A stretch of 64,000 nucleotides of DNA from an uncultured Clostridium sp. (lineage in GTDB: Bacteria; Bacillota; Clostridia; TANB77; CAG-508). A program made the translations under genes and the position numbers. Positions within the stretch are counted from its first letter, which is position 1. Every line of letters starts with the position of its first letter. Of the stretch, positions 7,792 through 17,063 are shown in pieces. Where the stretch lies: positions 62,001-126,000 of the forward strand of contig USCB01000001.1 of the NCBI GenBank assembly GCA_900553125.1, written 5' to 3'. The notes beneath the pieces are model-generated. The model saw only the letters and a list, made by a program, of their open reading frames with translations. It ran no database searches and was not told the DNA's origin.

Positions 7792-8636
7792 GACCTATTA
7801 TCGAAAAAAGTAAGTTTGAATTACGACATGTAGTATATATTATTATTATCATTATTTGTTTAATTGCTATAGGTATAGCTGTATATATGCAGTTTTTTAA
7901 AGATGAGAGATTAGGTATAATATTTGGTATATCTAAAGAAGAAGATAGAGAATATAAAGAACTTAAAGAAAATTTTTTGAATATATTTGATAATACATTA
8001 GATGTAAAAGAGCAATTTAATGGGAATATAAAGAAAATAAGAGAAAAGGACGATATTATATTAGTTGCATTTGATACTCAAGAACAAAATGAAAATTATA
8101 CAGTGAATTTAAAAATACCATATTTTAATATTGATTCAGAAGATGCAAGGCAACACAATAGACAAATAAAAGAATTATTTAAAGATAAATCTGAGAGTGT
8201 GCTTTCTTCCAATAGTAGTAAAAATATAATATATAATGTAAAATATAAAGCTTATGAACAGAATAATATTTTATCATTAATAATATTATCAGAACTTAAA
8301 GAAGGCGAGAGCAGTGAGAGAATTATAATTCAAACATATAACTATAATTTACAAACAAATAAAGAAATAACAATAAATGAAGTGTTAGAAAAAAGAAATA
8401 TAAATATTGAGAATGCAAATAACAAAATAAAAGATGAAGTAAATAATTCTCAAGAACAAAATATAAAATTATCAGAATTGGGATATAATGTTAATATAAG
8501 AGATACTAATTCTGATGTGTATAAAATACAAAATGCAAAGGAATTTTTTATTGGAGAAAATGGATATTTATATATTATTTATCCTTATGGAAATGACGAA
8601 TTTACAAGTGAAATGGATGTAATTATATTTAGATAG
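7788..8636 (+). CDS. Hypothetical membrane-anchored extracytoplasmic protein
   Basis: 282 residues. A positively charged N-terminus is followed by one transmembrane helix (about residues 15-36, rich in Ile), then a roughly 240-residue hydrophilic domain predicted to lie outside the membrane. The latter half (YNLQTNKEITINEVLEKRNI) resembles DUF3298-like extracellular domains, but the match is weak. The start overlaps the stop of 7324. A strong terminator follows at 8644. Confidence 0.7.
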   Translation: MRPIIEKSKFELRHVVYIIIIIICLIAIGIAVYMQFFKDERLGIIFGISKEEDREYKELKENFLNIFDNTLDVKEQFNGNIKKIREKDDIILVAFDTQEQNENYTVNLKIPYFNIDSEDARQHNRQIKELFKDKSESVLSSNSSKNIIYNVKYKAYEQNNILSLIILSELKEGESSERIIIQTYNYNLQTNKEITINEVLEKRNINIENANNKIKDEVNNSQEQNIKLSELGYNVNIRDTNSDVYKIQNAKEFFIGENGYLYIIYPYGNDEFTSEMDVIIFR

Positions 8637-8643
8637 TAATAGT

Positions 8644-8676
8644 AAAAGAGAAGTTGTTTTAGCAACTTCTCTTTTT
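8644..8676 (+). terminator. Rho-independent terminator
   Basis: AAAAGAGAAGTTG pairs with CAACTTCTCTTTT around a TTTTAG loop, followed by a T tract. It ends the 6511-8636 operon. Confidence 0.9.
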
Positions 8677-8703
8677 GAAAATAAAAGGGGATGTCTTTTT
8701 GTT

Positions 8704-8781
8704 TAAGTTAATTATTTATTATAATCAATTAACTTGTTTATAATATACAATATTTTTTTGTCCATTGTGTGAAGACAATGT
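8704..8781. other. Two small hairpins downstream of htrA
   Basis: AAGTTAATT/AATTAACTT (8704-8734) and CATTGT/ACAATG (8762-8780). Read on the - strand, the second is followed by a run of T, so it may be the htrA terminator. Confidence 0.4.
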
Positions 8782-8791
8782 GAAAAAAATA

Positions 8792-10039
8792 CTAATTTGA
8801 ATTTTGTTCTCCTAATGTTAATTCAATTTCTTTTTCTTGTCCATTACGGTTAATTTTTAATTTTATTTTATCACCTACAGCATGTTTATTTTTAATTTCA
8901 TTTAATTCATCCATTGTTTTAACTGATTGGTTATCAACTTCAATAATAACATCGCCTGTTTTAAGACCAGATTTTTCAGCAGCAGAATATTCATCAATAG
9001 AAACAACATAAATACCCTCAACTAAGTTATATCGCTTAGCAGTATCTTCATCTAAATCCCTACCTGAAATACCAATATAAGGTCTTTTTACAGTTTTATT
9101 TGTTTTTAATTGGTCAATAATATCTGTTGTAGAATTAATAGGTATAGCAAAACCGATACCTTCAACACCGGTACTTGCAACTTTTAGAGTGTTTATACCA
9201 ATTACTTGACCTTTACTATTAACTAATGCACCACCACTATTACCAGAATTTATAGCAGCATCTGTTTGGATACAAGTATATGTTGTTTTACCATCACTAT
9301 CCTGTACTTTTCTGTTTAAAGCACTTACAATTCCGCATGTAATAGATGTACCTAAATCCAATGGATTACCAACAGCCATAGCAAATTCACCAACTTTTAC
9401 AGTATCTGAATCTGCAAATTCGGCAGGTGTTAAGTCATTTTTATCAATTTTTAAAACGGCTAAATCTGTTTGAGAATCTTTTCCTATAATTTGTGCATCA
9501 TATTGGTTTTCATCTCCATATAAAGAAACTTTTAAAGATGTAGCTTGTGAAATATCATAATATGTTGATTCTGATGAAGAATCTACAACGTGATTGTTTG
9601 TAACAATATATCCGTCACTACTTAAAATAATACCAGACCCAGAAGCTTGAGCCTCAGATGTAGTTGATTGACCTTGACCAAACATACCAAATAAATGTGA
9701 AGAACTTGTTACATTATATGTTACAGATATACCTACAATTGATGGTAATATTTTATTTGCTGCATATACTGCTGTATCGGAATAATTAGAAAGCGATACT
9801 AAATCAGTATTTATTGTTCCTGAGTTTGAACTAGCGTTTGTAGAAGTAGTAACAGAATTGTTTGTGTTATTTGTAGATAAAATTTTTGATTTTATACTTG
9901 GTACTCCGAAACATGTTCCTAATACTAGACTACATCCTAAAATTCCACTTATAAATGGTGCTAAAAAAGTTTTACTAAAAGAACTTTGCTGATATGAGTG
10001 TGGATTATTAATTACATTTTTAAATTCATTATCATTCAT
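8792..10039 (-). CDS. htrA: HtrA/DegP-type membrane-anchored serine protease with PDZ domain
   Basis: Surface protein-quality-control protease of 415 residues. It has a cytoplasmic N-terminus, one transmembrane helix (about residues 28-50), a Ser/Thr/Asn-rich linker, a trypsin-like domain and one C-terminal PDZ domain. The catalytic triad is visible in TNNHVVD (His), SQTDLAVLKI (Asp) and INSGNSGGALV (Ser). GLKTGDVIIEVDNQSVKT belongs to the PDZ domain. GGAGG lies upstream of the ATG at 10039. It is monocistronic on the - strand; a TATAAT-like box (complement of 10063-10068) is present but no clear -35. Confidence 0.95.
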   Translation of the reverse strand: MNDNEFKNVINNPHSYQQSSFSKTFLAPFISGILGCSLVLGTCFGVPSIKSKILSTNNTNNSVTTSTNASSNSGTINTDLVSLSNYSDTAVYAANKILPSIVGISVTYNVTSSSHLFGMFGQGQSTTSEAQASGSGIILSSDGYIVTNNHVVDSSSESTYYDISQATSLKVSLYGDENQYDAQIIGKDSQTDLAVLKIDKNDLTPAEFADSDTVKVGEFAMAVGNPLDLGTSITCGIVSALNRKVQDSDGKTTYTCIQTDAAINSGNSGGALVNSKGQVIGINTLKVASTGVEGIGFAIPINSTTDIIDQLKTNKTVKRPYIGISGRDLDEDTAKRYNLVEGIYVVSIDEYSAAEKSGLKTGDVIIEVDNQSVKTMDELNEIKNKHAVGDKIKLKINRNGQEKEIELTLGEQNSN

Positions 10040-10281
10040 GATAAAAACCTCCTGTTTTTACTATTATAATTTATTTTTTTATTATGATACAATATATTTG
10101 TGAAATTTATGTGAAAAGTAGTGTAAAAATTTGTGATTTTATAAAATTTGTAATTGTTTATTATAATTCAGTGTGAATGAAAGTTAGCTTTTGATTAAAT
10201 AATATAGCATAATCCAAAGTTTAAAGTTTTATTATGAATTGCAAAAAATCGACAGTGACATAATAAAAAATATCAAAATTA
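10040..10281. other. Intergenic region between divergent htrA and the Rpn-type gene
   Basis: AT-rich, no reading frame of note. It holds the htrA leader and probably its promoter near 10060-10095. No structured RNA was recognised. Confidence 0.5.
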
Positions 10282-10310
10282 TTGCCAAATACAGAAAAAC
10301 ATGTTATGCT
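10282..10310 (+). promoter_or_regulatory. Promoter of the Rpn-type gene
   Basis: TTGCCA (10282-10287), 17-bp spacer, TATGCT (10305-10310). It gives a leader of roughly 80 nt before the AAGGAG at 10381. Confidence 0.55.
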
Positions 10311-10395
10311 ATTAATATATTTTTTCAAATCCATTTAAATCAAGGAAAAATTAGATTAAAAATCGATAAATTAAAATCAAAAGGAGAAGTGATAT

Positions 10396-11253
10396 ATAAT
10401 AAAAGAAAAAAAATATGAATTATTAAATCCAAAAATAGATTATGTATTCAAGAGAATATTTGGTTATCAAGAAAATGAATCAATAACCAAAAGTTTTATC
10501 AGTGCAATTTTAAATCAAAATATTACAGATGTAGTTTTAGAAACTAGTTCGACATTACCAAAAGATATGCTAGATGATAAAGTAGGAATTTTAGATATAA
10601 AAGCAAAAATAGATAATAAAATAAATTGTGATATTGAAATGCAAGTAGTTAATGAAAAAAATGCAGAAAAGAGAATTACATTTTATGCAAGTAAAATGTA
10701 TGTACAAACAATAAAAGAAGGTGAGGATTATTCAAAATTGCAAAAATGCATAGCAATATTAATAACAGATTATCAACTTTCTAGTATTAAAGAATTAGAA
10801 AAATATGTAACAAAATGGAATTTAAGAGAAGAAGATTATGGAAATAAAATCTTGACAGAAGATATAGAAATTTATATAATAGAACTGCCAAAGGTTGAGA
10901 AATATAAAAAAGGGTTAGCATTAGACCGATGGGTAGAATTTATAAAAAATCCGAGGGTGGTAGATATGTCAAATAAAGAGGTAAAAAAAGCAAAGGAAGT
11001 ATTAGAAAGAATTAGTGAAGATAAAGATGCAAGATATTTAGCAGAACTACGTGAAAAATATATAAGAGATCAAAAAGCGATTGAAGGTGCTGGGTATGAT
11101 AAAGGACTTGATGAAGGTATTAAAAAAGGAATTGCACAAGGTAAAAAAGATAATACACTAGAACTTGCGAAGAAAATGAAAGAGCAAGGTTTAGATATAG
11201 AAATGATACAAAAAATAACAAATTTAACAGAAGAAGAAATAAATAACTTATAA
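10396..11253 (+). CDS. Rpn/PD-(D/E)XK transposase-type nuclease family protein, no canonical start codon
   Basis: The family N-terminus (KYELLNPKIDYVFKRIFG) is encoded upstream of the first in-frame ATG (10567), so the gene really starts near 10396. After AAGGAG (10381-10386) the frame reads TAT ATA ATA AAA GAA and contains no ATG, GTG or TTG for over 50 codons. ATA at 10396 or 10399 is therefore the only plausible initiator, unless an A8 tract (10406-10413) has slipped. The core contains LDIKAKIDNKINCDIEMQ (D...ExQ nuclease motif) and a C-terminal GLDEGIKKGIAQGKK repeat tail. Relatives promote RecA-independent recombination. It may be silenced or poorly translated. Confidence 0.7.
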   Translation: MIKEKKYELLNPKIDYVFKRIFGYQENESITKSFISAILNQNITDVVLETSSTLPKDMLDDKVGILDIKAKIDNKINCDIEMQVVNEKNAEKRITFYASKMYVQTIKEGEDYSKLQKCIAILITDYQLSSIKELEKYVTKWNLREEDYGNKILTEDIEIYIIELPKVEKYKKGLALDRWVEFIKNPRVVDMSNKEVKKAKEVLERISEDKDARYLAELREKYIRDQKAIEGAGYDKGLDEGIKKGIAQGKKDNTLELAKKMKEQGLDIEMIQKITNLTEEEINNL

Positions 11254-11279
11254 TAAAAATAATGGATTTGAAAAAGAAG

Positions 11280-11317
11280 AATTAATGATAGAAAAAATCT
11301 GTCATTAATTTTTTTTA
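11280..11317 (+). terminator. Rho-independent terminator
   Basis: AATTAATGATAGA pairs with TCTGTCATTAATT (one wobble), followed by eight T. It ends the Rpn-type gene. Confidence 0.85.
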
Positions 11318-11423
11318 GCTATAATAAAATCTAAAAAGCCTGCAATAGCAACAATAATTTACAATAAATGCGAAAAATGTCGAATTTTGCGATGAAAAGT
11401 ATATATAAAAATGTCAAAAATTA

Positions 11424-11452
11424 TTGACAAAAGTCAAATAAGATTTTATAAT
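11424..11452 (+). promoter_or_regulatory. Perfect consensus sigma-A promoter
   Basis: TTGACA (11424-11429), exactly 17 bp, TATAAT (11447-11452): the only perfect match to consensus noticed in the window. The -35 box lies in a small palindrome, TTGACAAAAGTCAA (11424-11437), a possible operator. Transcription would start near 11459. Confidence 0.85.
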
Positions 11453-11458
11453 GTAATC

Positions 11459-11697
11459 ATTAATTATATAATTTTTTGCAATATTATTGTGGATGCATAC
11501 ATAAAAAATATTGCGAGTCTAAAAGGGTTATAACTCATTTAATTTTTATTCAAATTTATCAAATAAAAAATCAGATAAAATCAAATTAGGAGGTAGATAG
11601 GAATAATTTTTTTGAAAATATGAATTAACGATAACAAAAGATTATCTAAATTAAAAACTACAAAAATATACTAAAAGGAGGTATAATAGATAATTGT
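11459..11697 (+). other. Long leader between a perfect promoter and the next reading frame
   Basis: About 240 nt of AT-rich RNA. It contains a first ribosome-binding-like AGGAGG near 11590, followed by GATAGGAATAATTTTTTTG, and a second GGAGG at 11677, followed by TATAATAGATAATTGTTTG. The two sites look like diverged copies. No ATG-initiated frame follows the first. It could be a regulatory leader, a small RNA, or a decayed duplicate start. Confidence 0.4.
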
Positions 11698-12258
11698 TTG
11701 TATACGAAATTTGATGAAACATTTATAAAAATGATACAAAATAATGATGATAAAGAACTAATAATTCATTTATTAAATAAAACAATGAATATAGAAATAA
11801 AAGAACTAATATTTAAAAAAATAGAGAAATTTAAAGGAATTGAAGAATATGATTTTTATTTAATTAATTTAACTGGTATAACAAAAGAAGGGAAAGAACA
11901 AGAAATATTTATAAAAAATATAAAAAAAGGAAAAATAAAAGAATCATTATTTTGTATATGTGATTTAGCTTATGAAAAATACTTTGATTATAAAAAAAAT
12001 TCAAAAGAATATTCAAGAAGACTCAAGAAAATATCTATTATAGAAAACAGAAGTAATAAAAAAAACATAAGTGAAGTATATGTAAAATTATTTGAAGATA
12101 ATTTGAAAAAAATAAAAGTAAATATCGAAATTTATTTTATAGAAATGTCAAAAATTATAAATAAAGATAATAAGAAAGGAAGGATAAAAAATATTGAAAT
12201 AGAACCAAATGACATTATAATTTTGGGAACAGAGCATAAATGTGGTAATAGAACATAA
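11698..12258 (+). CDS. Hypothetical protein, possibly a degenerate Rpn-like protein
   Basis: 186 residues, soluble, very rich in Lys and Ile. The layout (helical start, LLNKTMNIEIKELIF, a middle EEYDFYLINLTGITKEGK, then FIKNIKKGKIKESLFCICDLAYEKYF) recalls Rpn-type proteins, but the D...ExQ nuclease motif is absent, so the assignment is tentative. The TTG at 11698 is 16 nt from GGAGG (11677-11681), too far for normal initiation. In-frame ATA codons at 11683 and 11686 are closer, echoing the neighbour at 10396. Confidence 0.55.
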   Translation: MYTKFDETFIKMIQNNDDKELIIHLLNKTMNIEIKELIFKKIEKFKGIEEYDFYLINLTGITKEGKEQEIFIKNIKKGKIKESLFCICDLAYEKYFDYKKNSKEYSRRLKKISIIENRSNKKNISEVYVKLFEDNLKKIKVNIEIYFIEMSKIINKDNKKGRIKNIEIEPNDIIILGTEHKCGNRT

Positions 12259-12261
12259 GTA

Positions 12262-12290
12262 TTGATTTGTTATAAAAAATCTATTATAAT
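12262..12290 (+). promoter_or_regulatory. Promoter of the TSCPD gene
   Basis: TTGATT (12262-12267), 17-bp spacer, TATAAT (12285-12290), 34 bp before the start codon. Confidence 0.75.
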
Positions 12291-12323
12291 TATAGATGAA
12301 AAAACAAAAAAGGAGTGATTATT

Positions 12324-12581
12324 ATGGAATATATATATGAGCCACAAGGAGTATGTTCAATTCGCATGATATTTAAAATAGATGGCGATACAGTAAAAGA
12401 ACTAAAGATTCTTGGAGGATGTCCTGGAAACACAATAGGAGTTGCTGAATTAATTAAAGGAAAAAAAATTGATGAAATAATAGAGCTATTAAAAGGAATA
12501 CAATGTGGAAACAAAGGAACATCATGTCCAGACCAAATTGCAAAAGCTTTACAAGAATATAAAAAAATATATATAGCTTAA
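12324..12581 (+). CDS. TSCPD domain protein (TIGR03905 family)
   Basis: A small protein of 85 residues consisting of one TSCPD domain, the C-terminal domain type found in some ribonucleotide reductases. It carries spaced cysteines (GVCSIRM, LGGCPGNT, IQCGNKGTSCPDQIAKAL) that probably bind a metal. Its role is unknown; the family is widespread in Clostridia. AGGAG at 12311-12315 lies 8 nt before the chosen ATG (12324); the ATT/ATG frame at 12315 overlaps the site. It has its own promoter and terminator. Confidence 0.85.
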   Translation: MEYIYEPQGVCSIRMIFKIDGDTVKELKILGGCPGNTIGVAELIKGKKIDEIIELLKGIQCGNKGTSCPDQIAKALQEYKKIYIA

Positions 12582-12588
12582 AATATAG

Positions 12589-12632
12589 AAGATTGGAATA
12601 GAGAATTATCCATAATTTTCTATTCCAATCTT
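12589..12632. terminator. Bidirectional terminator between converging genes
   Basis: AAGATTGGAATAGA pairs with TCTATTCCAATCTT, with further pairing of AATTAT/ATAATT towards the loop. It lies between the TSCPD gene (+) and the PBP gene (-). Confidence 0.8.
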
Positions 12633-12635
12633 AAT

Positions 12636-14540
12636 TTATTTTTGGTCAGGTTCAATTCCCATAGCAGGTAATACTTCAGAAAGAATATTAGAAACAACTG
12701 GAGCAGCTGTTTGTCCACCTTGGTGACTATCACCTTTTGGGTCATAAAGAGTAACTAATATTGCAACCTGAGTATTTTCAATAGGAGAAATTGCAGCAAA
12801 AGATGTTGTATAACCAGAACTTGTATCACCAACAACAGGTTCAGAAGTTCCAGATTTACCACCTATAGAATAACCTTGAACTTGAGCATTTTTACCGGTT
12901 CCATCTGTTACTACAGATTTCATCATAGATTTTACTTGATTAGCAGTTTGAGAAGATAATACTTGTCTAATCTTAGTAGTTTCAAAATTAGTTGTTTCAC
13001 CAGTATCTGTATTAGTCATAGATTTTACAATTTTAGGTTTTAGAAGATTTCCATCATTTGCAATAGCAGAAATGGCTGTAATCATTTGTAAAGGTGTAAT
13101 TGTAAATCTTTGTCCAAAAGACATAGTTGCAAGTTCAACAGAACCAACTTTGCTTAATTCATGAAATCTACTTGCAGATTCACCGGGAAGTCCAGAATTT
13201 GTTTTGTCGAAAAATCCAAAAGCATTATAGTATTTATATAAGGTATTTGCACCTATTCTTTTTCCTAGTTGGATAAAAGATGGGTTACATGAATCCATTA
13301 AAGCTTGTCTTAGTGATTCACCATCATGTTTTTTATAATATGGTGCTTGGTAATACCAACATTTAATTGTTTTATCTGCTACTTCTTCAAAACCATTACA
13401 GTAAAAATCATTTGCAATATCAGGTTGTGTAATATTTTCTTCAAGAGCGACAGCAGCGGTTATTAATTTGAAAACAGAACCAGGTTCATATGTTTCAAAA
13501 ACAGAACGAACGTGCCACATATTGTAAATTCTAGAATTTTTTTCTTCAGCAGAAAGTGAGTCCCAATTATCAGCATAATAAGATGTAGGTGTAAAAGGAC
13601 TATTTAAGTCATAATTTGGATATGAGGCCATTGCTAAAATATTGCCAGTTTTAGGATCCATTATTATACAATTTCCACCTTTTGAGCATGAGTTTTCTTC
13701 AACTGCTTGTTTTAGATATTTTTCAACTATTGATTGAATGTTAACATCTATTGTAAGAGTAAGGTTGTATCCATTTTCAGCTGGAATAAATGATTCTTGT
13801 GAATTTGGAATTTCACTTTGGGAGGCATCAGTAGACATTATAACTTCACCTGATGTTCCTTGTAATATTGAGTTATAAGATGATTCTATTCCTGAAAGAC
13901 CTTGATTATCAGTACCACACGCACCTATTACTTGTGAGGCAAGTGTACCATAAGGATAATATCTTTTGGAGTCTTCATCAATATTAACTCCTGCTGAAAT
14001 TTTGTTTTCTGTTAACCATTCTTTTAATAAGTTTACTTTATCTTCTTCAACTTTTTTTGCAATTGTTATAGATGAATTGGAATTGTTAAGTTTATCTAGT
14101 GTTTCATTATAATCTAGTTCGAATATTTCTGAAAACTTTTGTGAAATCACTTTTTTTAATTCGTCATCATTTGTATATTTTTTACTTTTTAGTTTAGATG
14201 GATTTATAGATATTGTATCTACAGTTTCACTAATTGCAAGTGATGCACCAGTTGAATCATATATATTACCTCTTTTACTGCTAATTTTTTCACTAGTAGT
14301 TTGTTGTTTAGATGCAAGGTTAGATAAATGAGAGCCATCGATTATTTGAAGGTAAAATAATCTAATTATAAGAAGTATAAATAAGGCTAATACAACTAGT
14401 AATGAAATCTTTAACTTTTTAGGGGAAACTACATTTTCAATATTTAGATTGCTTTTTAGTTTTGCAATTTTATCATCTGTTTTGGATTTTAGTATTTTAT
14501 TTTTTACTTTTTTTGCAATTTTTTTATTTTTTTTGTTCAT
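12636..14540 (-). CDS. Class B penicillin-binding protein (FtsI/SpoVD-like transpeptidase)
   Basis: 634 residues. A basic cytoplasmic N-terminus and one transmembrane helix (about residues 42-66) precede the dimerisation domain and a transpeptidase domain. Active-site motifs are EPGSVFKL (SxxK), SCNPSF (SxN) and GGKSGTSEP (KSG in place of KTG). It cross-links peptidoglycan during septation or spore cortex formation. There is no PASTA domain, so it cannot be assigned to FtsI or SpoVD with certainty. GGTGAT precedes the ATG. It is monocistronic, divergent from comM. Confidence 0.93.
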   Translation of the reverse strand: MNKKNKKIAKKVKNKILKSKTDDKIAKLKSNLNIENVVSPKKLKISLLVVLALFILLIIRLFYLQIIDGSHLSNLASKQQTTSEKISSKRGNIYDSTGASLAISETVDTISINPSKLKSKKYTNDDELKKVISQKFSEIFELDYNETLDKLNNSNSSITIAKKVEEDKVNLLKEWLTENKISAGVNIDEDSKRYYPYGTLASQVIGACGTDNQGLSGIESSYNSILQGTSGEVIMSTDASQSEIPNSQESFIPAENGYNLTLTIDVNIQSIVEKYLKQAVEENSCSKGGNCIIMDPKTGNILAMASYPNYDLNSPFTPTSYYADNWDSLSAEEKNSRIYNMWHVRSVFETYEPGSVFKLITAAVALEENITQPDIANDFYCNGFEEVADKTIKCWYYQAPYYKKHDGESLRQALMDSCNPSFIQLGKRIGANTLYKYYNAFGFFDKTNSGLPGESASRFHELSKVGSVELATMSFGQRFTITPLQMITAISAIANDGNLLKPKIVKSMTNTDTGETTNFETTKIRQVLSSQTANQVKSMMKSVVTDGTGKNAQVQGYSIGGKSGTSEPVVGDTSSGYTTSFAAISPIENTQVAILVTLYDPKGDSHQGGQTAAPVVSNILSEVLPAMGIEPDQK

Positions 14541-14644
14541 AATATCACCGTTCTTTTTATTTTAAAAATGTTAAATTTTCACAATTATTTTATAGTAATT
14601 TATAATAAAAATCAACTAGTTTATAAAAAAAGGAGGAGAAATAT

Positions 14645-16200
14645 TTGTTATCAAAGGTTAAGAGCATGTCATTAGAGGGATTAAATGGATATTTAGTTGA
14701 GATACAGTCAGATGTATCAGGAGGCTTACCTAGTTTTGATGTAGTGGGTTTGCCAGATATTAGGGTAAAAGAGGCAAAAGAAAGGGTAAAAACAGCAATA
14801 AAAAATTCTAATATAGATTTTCCAAGTAGGAAAATTGTTGTTAATTTGGCACCTGCTGATATAAGAAAAGAAGGTACTTTTTTTGATTTGCCTATAGCAA
14901 TTGGAATATTAATAGCAATAGGTGAGATTAATAAGGTTGAAATTCATGATTTTGAGAGTACAATTCTTTTAGGAGAATTATCATTAGATGGAAATATTAA
15001 TAGAGTCAATGGAATATTGCCGATGTGTATAGAGGCTTTGGAGTTAGGGATTAAAAGGGTAATTATTCCTAAAGAAAATGCGATGGAGGCATCAATTATA
15101 AAGGGGTTAGAGATTATACCTGTTGATAATTTGTTAGATGTTATAAGATACATAAGAGGAGAAAAAAATATACAAACATATTTTTCTAATAAAGATATAA
15201 ATTTAAAGGGAATAGATAATTATAATATAGATTTTTCGGAGGTGAAAGGACAGGAAAATGCAAAAAGAGCATTGGAAATAGCAGTTGCACGGTTCTCACA
15301 ATTGTTTATTACTACGGTAGTCCAGGTTCTGGTAAAACAATGCTTTCAGAAAGGGTGAATACAATTTTACCAGATTTAACATTTGAAGAGGCTTTGGAGA
15401 TAACAAAAATTCATAGTATATCAGGCAATTTAGATAATAAGGTTGGTTTAATAACCAAAAGACCATTCAGAAGACCACATCATACTAGTTCACCTATATC
15501 AATTATTGGAGGAGGTAGAATTCCAAAACCAGGAGAAATAAGTTTAGCACATTATGGAGTATTATTTTTAGATGAACTTACAGAGTTTAAAAAAAGTACA
15601 TTAGAGGTACTTAGAGGACCTTTGGAAGATAGATATGTAACAATAAGCAGAGTGAATTCTACTCTTACATATCCTGCAAATTTTATGCTTATTGCAAGTA
15701 TGAATCCTTGTCCATGTGGATATTATGGAACAGATGATGAAAAATGTCATTGCACAGAACAATCAATCTCAAAATATATAGGAAGATTAAGTGGACCTCT
15801 TTTAGATAGAATTGATTTACATATTGAAGTAAAACCTGTTGAATATAAAAATATCAGTTCAGAAGAAAATGTTGAAACATCAAAAGAAATTAAAAAAAGA
15901 ATAAATAAGGCAAGAGAAATTCAACTAAACAGGTATAAAGATTTAAATATATATTCTAATAGTGAATTAACACCTAAACTTATTCAAAAATATTGTAAAG
16001 TTGATTCTGAATCAAAAGAATTACTGAGAAAAGCATTTGAAAATTTGGGTCTTAGTGGAAGAGCATATGCTAGAATTTTAAAAGTTGCAAGATCAATTGC
16101 TGATTTAGATGGAGAAGAAAATATAAAGAAAATACATGTTGCAGAGGCAATTCAATATAGAAGTTTAGATAGGAAATATTGGAGGAAAAATAGAATTTGA
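14645..16200 (+). pseudogene. comM: YifB/ComM-family Mg-chelatase-like AAA+ ATPase, broken by two +1 insertions at the Walker A region
   Basis: Homologues are one chain of about 510 residues; a hexameric helicase that promotes branch migration in transformation. Here the frame is split. The first part (14645 on, TTG start with GGAGGAG) ends in nonsense after ALEIAVA, and the second resumes at GSPGSGKTM. Removing the C at 15290 and the C at 15315 restores AVAGSHNCLLLGSPGSGKT, a perfect family sequence. The rest is intact: PRRPHHT-like RRPHHTSS, LFLDELTEF (Walker B), and a CPCGYYG...CHC zinc-like segment. It may be a real double mutation or a sequence error. The dprA start overlaps its stop, so the competence genes form an operon. 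Confidence 0.9.
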
Positions 16201-17063
16201 AAATTATAGATTTTGAAGATGAAAAGTATCCTATTAAATTAAAAGAAATAGAAAATCCACCAAAAATTCTATATGCTGAGGGAAATATTAATATATTAAA
16301 TTCTAATTGCATATCTATAATAGGTTCACGTAATTGTACAGAATATGGAATAAAATGGTGCCGCAAATTTGTAAAAGAACTAGTTAAATATGATATAACA
16401 ATTGTAAGTGGAATGGCTATAGGAATTGATGGAATTGCACATAAAGAGACTTTAAAAGATGGAGGAAAAACAATAGCAGTTTTGCCATGTGGCTTAAATA
16501 ATATTTATCCAAAACAAAATGAAAATTTGTATTATGATATTATTTCAAATGATGGTTGTATAATAACAGAATACAAATATGAAGAAAAGGCAAGTTCAAG
16601 CAAATTTTTACAAAGAAATAGAATTGTAAGTGGATTATCATTGGGAACCTTAGTTGTAGAGGCAGCTTATAGGAGCGGCACAAGTGTAACGGCTAATCTA
16701 GCTAATATGCAGAGAAGAGATGTTTTTTGTATACCAGGAAGTCTTGATAATCCTAAAAGTGTTGGAACAAATAAATTAATAAAAAATTTTGCTAAAATTG
16801 CTATATCACCTGAAGATATTATTGAAAATTATAAATTTATAAGTAAAATACAAAAAAATGATAAGAAAAAGCAAACTAAGTTTATAACTAAATATAATAA
16901 TATTTGTGATTTAATATCAAATGAACCTATGAGTATAGATGAAATAGTAAGAAAAAGTGAAAAGAGTGCAAGAGAAATAATGTCAGAATTAACAATATTA
17001 GAAATAGATGGAAAAATAAGGAAAGTCCATGGAAATAAATATATTAGAGGTGATATTTATTAG
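16197..17063 (+). CDS. dprA: DNA-processing protein DprA
   Basis: Loads RecA onto incoming single-stranded DNA during natural transformation. 288 residues with the Rossmann-like core: ISIIGSRNCTEYG, IVSGMAIGIDGIAHKETLK, and LSLGTLVVEAAYRSGTSVTANLA, followed by a C-terminal winged-helix segment (SNEPMSIDEIVRKS). The start is TTG at 16197, overlapping the comM stop (TTGA). The N-terminal SAM-like domain is short. It sits between comM and yraN, a typical Firmicutes arrangement. Confidence 0.96.
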   Translation: MKIIDFEDEKYPIKLKEIENPPKILYAEGNINILNSNCISIIGSRNCTEYGIKWCRKFVKELVKYDITIVSGMAIGIDGIAHKETLKDGGKTIAVLPCGLNNIYPKQNENLYYDIISNDGCIITEYKYEEKASSSKFLQRNRIVSGLSLGTLVVEAAYRSGTSVTANLANMQRRDVFCIPGSLDNPKSVGTNKLIKNFAKIAISPEDIIENYKFISKIQKNDKKKQTKFITKYNNICDLISNEPMSIDEIVRKSEKSAREIMSELTILEIDGKIRKVHGNKYIRGDIY

